Assembly (NCBI GenBank): GCA_008364785.1
Contig: VTTJ01000006.1
Coordinates: 248,001 to 312,000 of the forward strand
Origin: Bacillus sp. BGMRC 2118
GTDB lineage: Bacteria; Bacillota; Bacilli; Bacillales; SA4
Reading direction: 5' to 3'
Length of the DNA: 64,000 bases
Both the position numbers and the translations under genes were made by a program. Position 1 is the first letter of the stretch, and the number at the start of each line of letters is the position of its first letter. Positions 59,746 to 64,000 of the stretch are shown here, in pieces. The notes beneath the pieces were generated by a model. It ran no database searches. It was not told where the DNA came from and worked only from the letters and a program-made list of their open reading frames with translations.

Positions 59746-61146
59746 ATGGAGAAAGCCAAAAAACGAGTAGCGATAATTGGTGGAGGAATTACCGGTTTAA
59801 CTACAGCTTTCTATTTACAAAAGCAATCTCAAGAACAAGGGATAGAGATAGACTATACCTTAATTGAAGCAAGTGATAAATTAGGTGGTAAAATCTCTAC
59901 TCTTCGAAAAGATGGATTTGTCATTGAAAAGGGTCCAGATTCCTTTTTACAAAGAAAGGTAAGTGCTGGACAGCTAGCAGAAGATCTCGGAATTGCTGAC
60001 CAACTTGTAAATAATGCTACGGGCCAAGCATATGTGCTTGTAGGAAATGATCTACACCCGATACCTGAGGGAGCTGTGATGGGAATTCCGACGAAGATTT
60101 CTCCATTTATTACGACAGGTCTATTTACTCCACTTGGAAAATTGCGTGCTGCAGCTGATTTAATATTACCTAAGAGCACCCAAAAAGGCGATCAATCATT
60201 AGGGCAGTTTTTCCGTAGAAGGCTTGGTGGTGAAGTAGTCGAAAACTTAATTGAACCACTGCTATCTGGGATTTATGCTGGTGATATAGATAAGCTAAGT
60301 CTTCAATCGACATTTCCTCAATTCGAGGATGTGGAACAGAAATATAGAAGTTTAATATTAGGTACAAAAGCTACGACACCTAAAGCAAAATCTCCGAAGA
60401 CTGGTAAAAAGGGACAGTTCCAAACACTTACAACAGGTCTTTCTTCACTTGTTGAAGCGATTCGTCAATCATTGCCTGAAGAACAAGTATGGTTAGGTGA
60501 GAATGTAACATCAATTCATAGAAGTGAAGATGGTTATAAAATTAAGACTGAGAATAGAGGAGAGGTAACATTTGATTATGTCGTGCTAGCTACTCCTCAC
60601 CAAATCTCAAGAAATTTATTACGACCATATGGTATCCTTACTGAGTTTGAAGAAATACCGTCAACTTCTGTTGCAACTGTGGCGATGGCTTATCCGTTAG
60701 AAGCAATCAATCAGAAGCTGGAAGGGACAGGATTTGTCGTTTCAAGAAACTCTCCGTACACGATAACTGCATGTACATGGACACATAAAAAGTGGCCACA
60801 TACAACACCGGAGGGGAAAGCACTTTTACGTTGTTACGTAGGAAAAGCAACGGATGAGGAAATTGTCTTTAAATCAGACGATGAAATTATACAGGCTGTG
60901 AAATCGGATTTATTCACGATCCTTGGAATTACAGAAGACCCAGATTTTATTGAAATTACACGTTGGAAAGAATCGATGCCTCAGTACATGGTGGGACATA
61001 AAGATCGAGTAGAAAAGATGAAGGAGCAAGTAAAAGAGAAACTTCCAAATCTTTTTGTATCAGGTAGTTCATTCGAAGGCCTGGGATTACCCGATTGTAT
61101 CAATCAAGGTAAAAAAGTAGTAGACGAAATTATATCTTCTTTATAA
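59746..61146 (+). CDS. hemY: Coproporphyrinogen III oxidase (HemY/CgoX)
   Basis: A 466-residue FAD enzyme that oxidises coproporphyrinogen III to coproporphyrin III, upstream of HemH in the coproporphyrin-dependent pathway. FAD motif IIGGGITGLTTAFYL (about 9-23), EKGPDSFLQRKVS and the C-terminal SGSSFEGLGLPDCINQGKK are hallmarks. AAGAAGG precedes ATG 59746. Length is close to B. subtilis HemY (470). Confidence 0.95.
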   Translation: MEKAKKRVAIIGGGITGLTTAFYLQKQSQEQGIEIDYTLIEASDKLGGKISTLRKDGFVIEKGPDSFLQRKVSAGQLAEDLGIADQLVNNATGQAYVLVGNDLHPIPEGAVMGIPTKISPFITTGLFTPLGKLRAAADLILPKSTQKGDQSLGQFFRRRLGGEVVENLIEPLLSGIYAGDIDKLSLQSTFPQFEDVEQKYRSLILGTKATTPKAKSPKTGKKGQFQTLTTGLSSLVEAIRQSLPEEQVWLGENVTSIHRSEDGYKIKTENRGEVTFDYVVLATPHQISRNLLRPYGILTEFEEIPSTSVATVAMAYPLEAINQKLEGTGFVVSRNSPYTITACTWTHKKWPHTTPEGKALLRCYVGKATDEEIVFKSDDEIIQAVKSDLFTILGITEDPDFIEITRWKESMPQYMVGHKDRVEKMKEQVKEKLPNLFVSGSSFEGLGLPDCINQGKKVVDEIISSL

Positions 61147-61153
61147 GTAGGAG

Positions 61154-61182
61154 AGCAACTCAAATGGAGTTGCTTTTTTTTA
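61154..61182 (+). terminator. Terminator of the hem genes
   Basis: AGCAACTC / GAGTTGCT, 8-bp perfect stem with a 5-nt loop, followed by eight T. Confidence 0.8.
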
Positions 61183-61606
61183 TGGACTTACTGGTAAGTA
61201 ACTGTGTCACTGTTATGTACAGTGAGCTTACAGTTGAGACTAAGAAAACAGTTTATGTATTAAGCAGTGACTAATTAGTAAGAGTTTTTTTCATGTGTTT
61301 TATCAGTCACAGAATAAAAAATATTTCAGCCAATGAGAAACCCGAACTATTAGGTGGTATTTCAATGAATTTTTTTGCCTAATAATTCAGGTCTATTTGA
61401 TTTTGAGTAGACTTTGTTGATTCTGCATATTTGACTATTACTAAACCTAGGAGAATGGAGCGAGTGGCTGTAGCGCAATGGAACGAACTTGTTCTTTCAA
61501 CTCAACTTATTAATTAGTAATAAATTATAAGAAGCAATTTAGTTATTTTTCGTTTTTGAGGATAATTATTAAGTATTAAGAATTGTCCCATCCTCTTCAA
61601 GTATAT
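61183..61606. other. Intergenic region without a recognised gene
   Basis: About 420 bp. A GC-richer segment (61449-61490) holds a near-duplicate AATGGAGCGAGTGG / AATGGAACGAACTTG, which looks like a fragment of a repeat rather than coding DNA. Imperfect hairpins around GTCACTGTTATGTACAGTGA (61206-61225) are also seen. No ribosome site followed by an open frame was found. Confidence 0.5.
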
Positions 61607-61738
61607 TTAGTCACCAATTTTATTACAATCTTCACAGTGATTCATATAGCATTCATGTTGTTCATCAATTTCTTTTCCGCAATCTCTGCATTGTTTCGGT
61701 GGTAAGTTCTTAAAGAATTCAGTGCTCTTTACTAACAT
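61607..61738 (-). CDS. yhfH: YhfH-family small zinc-binding protein
   Basis: A 43-residue protein read on the minus strand, starting MLVKSTEFFKNLPPKQC. Cysteines in CRDCGKE and HECYMNHCEDC form a compact zinc site. This matches the YhfH family, and in B. subtilis yhfH lies beside yhfI. A run AGGGGG lies 8-9 nt upstream of the ATG. An overlapping ATG at 61747 leads to an immediate stop. Confidence 0.8.
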   Translation of the reverse strand: MLVKSTEFFKNLPPKQCRDCGKEIDEQHECYMNHCEDCNKIGD

Positions 61739-61857
61739 TGTTCATACCCCCTAGAAGTTGTTACACTCATTGTATTATAACAATTTATAAAATGTCAACG
61801 ACTGTTTTGTAACAGTTTAAAATTGTGCGATTATCCTTATGTTTGATAAAATAATAA

Positions 61858-62042
61858 GGGTGTATTCGTATAGATTGTTGCTTTGCGTAAGTATCCCAAT
61901 AGCCGGATTTTTACCTTAGTATCTAGATAATTCTATACATAAAGAGAGTTGCTCTTTTCTAATCCAACCTTATTTTGCTTCTAGAACTGGTTGTTCACAA
62001 AGAATGAATGTAATAAAAGCAACGAAGTTTTAGAAAAGAGCC
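61858..62042 (+). repeat. 185-bp MITE-like repeat, copy E, with 8-bp target duplication
   Basis: Flanked by AATAATAA on both sides (61850-61857 and 62043-62050). Same orientation as copies A and D. Its right end lies about 20 bp from the yhfI ribosome site, so it may supply or displace promoter elements. Confidence 0.8.
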
Positions 62043-62074
62043 AATAATAAAAACGCTACGTGAGGGGTAATGAG

Positions 62075-62809
62075 ATGAAGCTTACTGTAATTGGCTTTTG
62101 GGGAGGATATCCTGGAAAAAATGAAGCAACATCTGGCTATTTGTTGGAAGAAAAGGATTTTAAGTTGCTTATCGATTGTGGAAGTGGTGTTATTTCACAG
62201 CTGCAAAATTATGTTCAGCCCGAAGAATTAGATGCTGTTATACTTTCTCACTATCATAATGATCATGTAACTGATATCGGTGCTTTGCAGTATGCAAGAT
62301 TGATAAGAGGGTTTATAGATATTGCTCCGCCCTTACTTCCGATTTACGGACATAAAGAGGACCACGAAGGCTTTAGTAAACTAACTTACAATCAAATAAC
62401 AAAGGGTATTGCCTACAATCCCAATAAGAAAATAGAGATTGGTCCCTTTTCAATAACTTTCTTAAAGACAAAGCATCCTGTCACTTGTTATGCAATGCGG
62501 ATACAAACCTCAACATCGTCAATTGTGTACACTGCAGATACTTCATTCATGGAAGACTTCATTCCTTTTTCTGAAGAAGCAGATCTTCTTATTAGTGAAT
62601 GTAATCTATATGCAGGGATGGATGGTACAAAAGCTGGTCACATGACAAGTGAGGATGCTGGAAGATTGGCACAAGAGGCAAATGTAGATAATTTGCTATT
62701 AACTCATCTTCCACATTTTGGAGAGCTCTATGAATTAGTTCAACAGGCGAAAACCATATACAAAGGGAAAGTCTTTTTAGCGAGCTCAGGCTTAACGTTT
62801 GAGATGTAG
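62075..62809 (+). CDS. yhfI: MBL-fold metal-dependent hydrolase YhfI
   Basis: A 244-residue metallo-beta-lactamase-fold protein related to RNase Z-like phosphodiesterases. Metal ligands are visible in LSHYHNDHVTDIGAL (HxHxDH, about 59-64), TKHPVTCYAMRI, YTADTSF (Asp) and LLTHLPHF. ATG 62075 has GAGGGG 7 nt upstream. Length is identical to what I recall for B. subtilis YhfI. Substrate not established. Confidence 0.9.
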   Translation: MKLTVIGFWGGYPGKNEATSGYLLEEKDFKLLIDCGSGVISQLQNYVQPEELDAVILSHYHNDHVTDIGALQYARLIRGFIDIAPPLLPIYGHKEDHEGFSKLTYNQITKGIAYNPNKKIEIGPFSITFLKTKHPVTCYAMRIQTSTSSIVYTADTSFMEDFIPFSEEADLLISECNLYAGMDGTKAGHMTSEDAGRLAQEANVDNLLLTHLPHFGELYELVQQAKTIYKGKVFLASSGLTFEM

Positions 62810-62916
62810 ATGTCGATTTTTTTATTTTGTAAGTTCCTTCTACATATATGGACTTCGTTTACTACCAAGAGATAAGTATGTAAATAAATTTATAGTAATA
62901 TACAATTCTGTATTCT

Positions 62917-62950
62917 AAAACTCCATTACTTCAAGTACTGGAGTTTTATT
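62917..62950 (+). terminator. Intrinsic terminator of yhfI
   Basis: AAAACTCCA / TGGAGTTTT with an inner TACTT/AAGTA extension, followed by ATTAT. Confidence 0.65.
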
Positions 62951-63071
62951 ATGCAGCGATAGAAGTATAGTACGATAATTCTTGATAGTCTGATTTTCAT
63001 AGAATATAATATATTTAGAAAATTATTAATAAATAGAATGGAATATTTTTCATTCATGGGAGGGAAAACAC

Positions 63072-64000
63072 GTGAATATTAGTGCGAAGTTACTAGAAAA
63101 TGCACGTCAATATGGAACGAAGCCTGCATATGTATTTCAAGATACTGAGACTTCATACCTAGAATTTAATGGAGCTGTTTCTAAGTTTGCCCATGCACTG
63201 TCGGAAATGGGGATAAAAAAGGGGGACCATATTGCACTTTTATTAGGTAACAGTCCACACTTTGTAATTGGACTGTATGGTGCGTTAAGAGCTGGTGCAA
63301 CAGTGATTCCAATCAACCCGATATATACTCCAGATGAAATTGGTTACATACTGAATGATGCAGATGTTAAGGTTGTAGTGGCGTTAGATTTACTAGTTCC
63401 TTTGTTTGAGAAAATGAATCCACTTTTACCCAAAATTGAACACTTAGTTATTTGTGAAACTCCCAAAGGGAACGAGGCAACATTAGATGTAACTCAACTT
63501 TCTATTTTCCCAAAAATGAAATCGTTTACAAACTTTATTGCTAGTGGAGATCCAATGTTCCAAGGACCAGAAGTACATGAAGATGATACAGCCGTTATCC
63601 TTTACACTTCAGGTACAACAGGCAAGCCAAAGGGAGCAATGTTATCACATAAAAATGTATATAGTAATGCTCAAGATGTAGCGAATTACCTGAATATTAG
63701 TGAGACAGATCGTGTCATTGCGACGTTACCTATGTTTCATGTATTTTGTTTAACTGTTGCGTTAAATGCACCTTTATTAAATGGTGGCACAGTTATTATC
63801 GTTCCAAGGTTCAGCCCTGGCGATATCTTCTCAATTATAAAAAAATACGATGCAACAGTATTCGCTGGTGTTCCAACGATGTACAACTTCTTGCTTCAAT
63901 ACCCTGAAGGATCTGTTGAAGATTTACGTTCTCTACGTTTATGTATTTCTGGAGGCGCTTCCATGCCAGTTGCTCTTCTCAAATCATTCGAGAAGAAATT
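63072..64000 (+). CDS. lcfB: Long-chain fatty acid-CoA ligase, LcfB-like (cut by window end)
   Basis: The first 309 residues of an adenylate-forming enzyme that activates fatty acids with ATP and CoA. The P-loop-like A3 motif ILYTSGTTGKPKGAMLSHKN (about 176-195), A4 LPMFHVFC and CISGGASMPV are clear. GTG 63072 is preceded by GGGAGGG. B. subtilis lcfB (yhfL) lies in the same neighbourhood. The frame is open to the end of the window; about 200 residues are missing. Confidence 0.9.
   Translation, partial: MNISAKLLENARQYGTKPAYVFQDTETSYLEFNGAVSKFAHALSEMGIKKGDHIALLLGNSPHFVIGLYGALRAGATVIPINPIYTPDEIGYILNDADVKVVVALDLLVPLFEKMNPLLPKIEHLVICETPKGNEATLDVTQLSIFPKMKSFTNFIASGDPMFQGPEVHEDDTAVILYTSGTTGKPKGAMLSHKNVYSNAQDVANYLNISETDRVIATLPMFHVFCLTVALNAPLLNGGTVIIVPRFSPGDIFSIIKKYDATVFAGVPTMYNFLLQYPEGSVEDLRSLRLCISGGASMPVALLKSFEKK

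Overview
The window is AT-rich DNA with strong AGGAGG-type ribosome binding sites and intrinsic terminators on most units. The host genes look like a Bacillus sensu lato (Bacillaceae) chromosome. The right flank carries an hmoB-pbpF-hemE-hemH-hemY block followed by yhfH, yhfI and lcfB homologues, which is the gene neighbourhood I know from Bacillus subtilis. The species cannot be named from this sequence alone.

Layout: (1) 1-11620, host flank: an M20 amidohydrolase, a PAP2 phosphatase, a luciferase-like flavoenzyme, a Fur-box-controlled iron-siderophore ABC operon (ATPase, lipoprotein, two permeases, all on the minus strand), a divergent ferredoxin-NADP reductase-like flavoprotein, a WrbA-like flavodoxin, and the C-terminal half of a YhfA-like transporter. 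(2) 11621-53736, a complete siphovirus-type prophage of about 42.1 kb, inserted inside the transporter gene. (3) 53737-64000, host flank: the N-terminal half of the same transporter, hmoB, pbpF, hemE, hemH, hemY, yhfH, yhfI and the start of lcfB.

The prophage reads as follows. A large serine integrase sits 1 bp from the attL arm. A LexA/CI-type repressor is divergent from the early operon. The early operon carries Rha antirepressor, YqaI-like protein, SbcC-like ATPase, Bet annealing protein, an O-type initiator with internal iterons, a G39P-like loader, DnaB helicase, a RuvC-like resolvase and ArpU. Next come accessory genes (a putative AbiC-like protein and an unknown coiled-coil membrane protein) and a structured or tRNA-like RNA region. 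Packaging and head genes (HNH, terS, terL, portal, ClpP-type protease, HK97 capsid) are followed by the tail module, which has a dnaX-like -1 frameshift site, a tape measure protein, Dit, and a long collagen-like/S74 tail protein, then holin and amidase. The right end is an accessory region with a DUF3800 protein next to two tandem paralogous small RNAs, a second XRE regulator, small membrane proteins and an FtsK/replication-relaxation pair.

Removing the prophage at the shared AC core (11620-11621 / 53736-53737) restores one open transporter frame of 468 codons, so excision would repair the host gene. The two phage arms together form a 54-bp quasi-palindromic attP centred on that AC.

A 185-bp MITE-like repeat occurs five times at full length, plus one internally deleted copy, in the host flanks; I saw none in the prophage. 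The most interesting and least understood element is the DUF3800 gene with its tandem small RNAs and an upstream cluster of perfect DnaA boxes (47565-48693).
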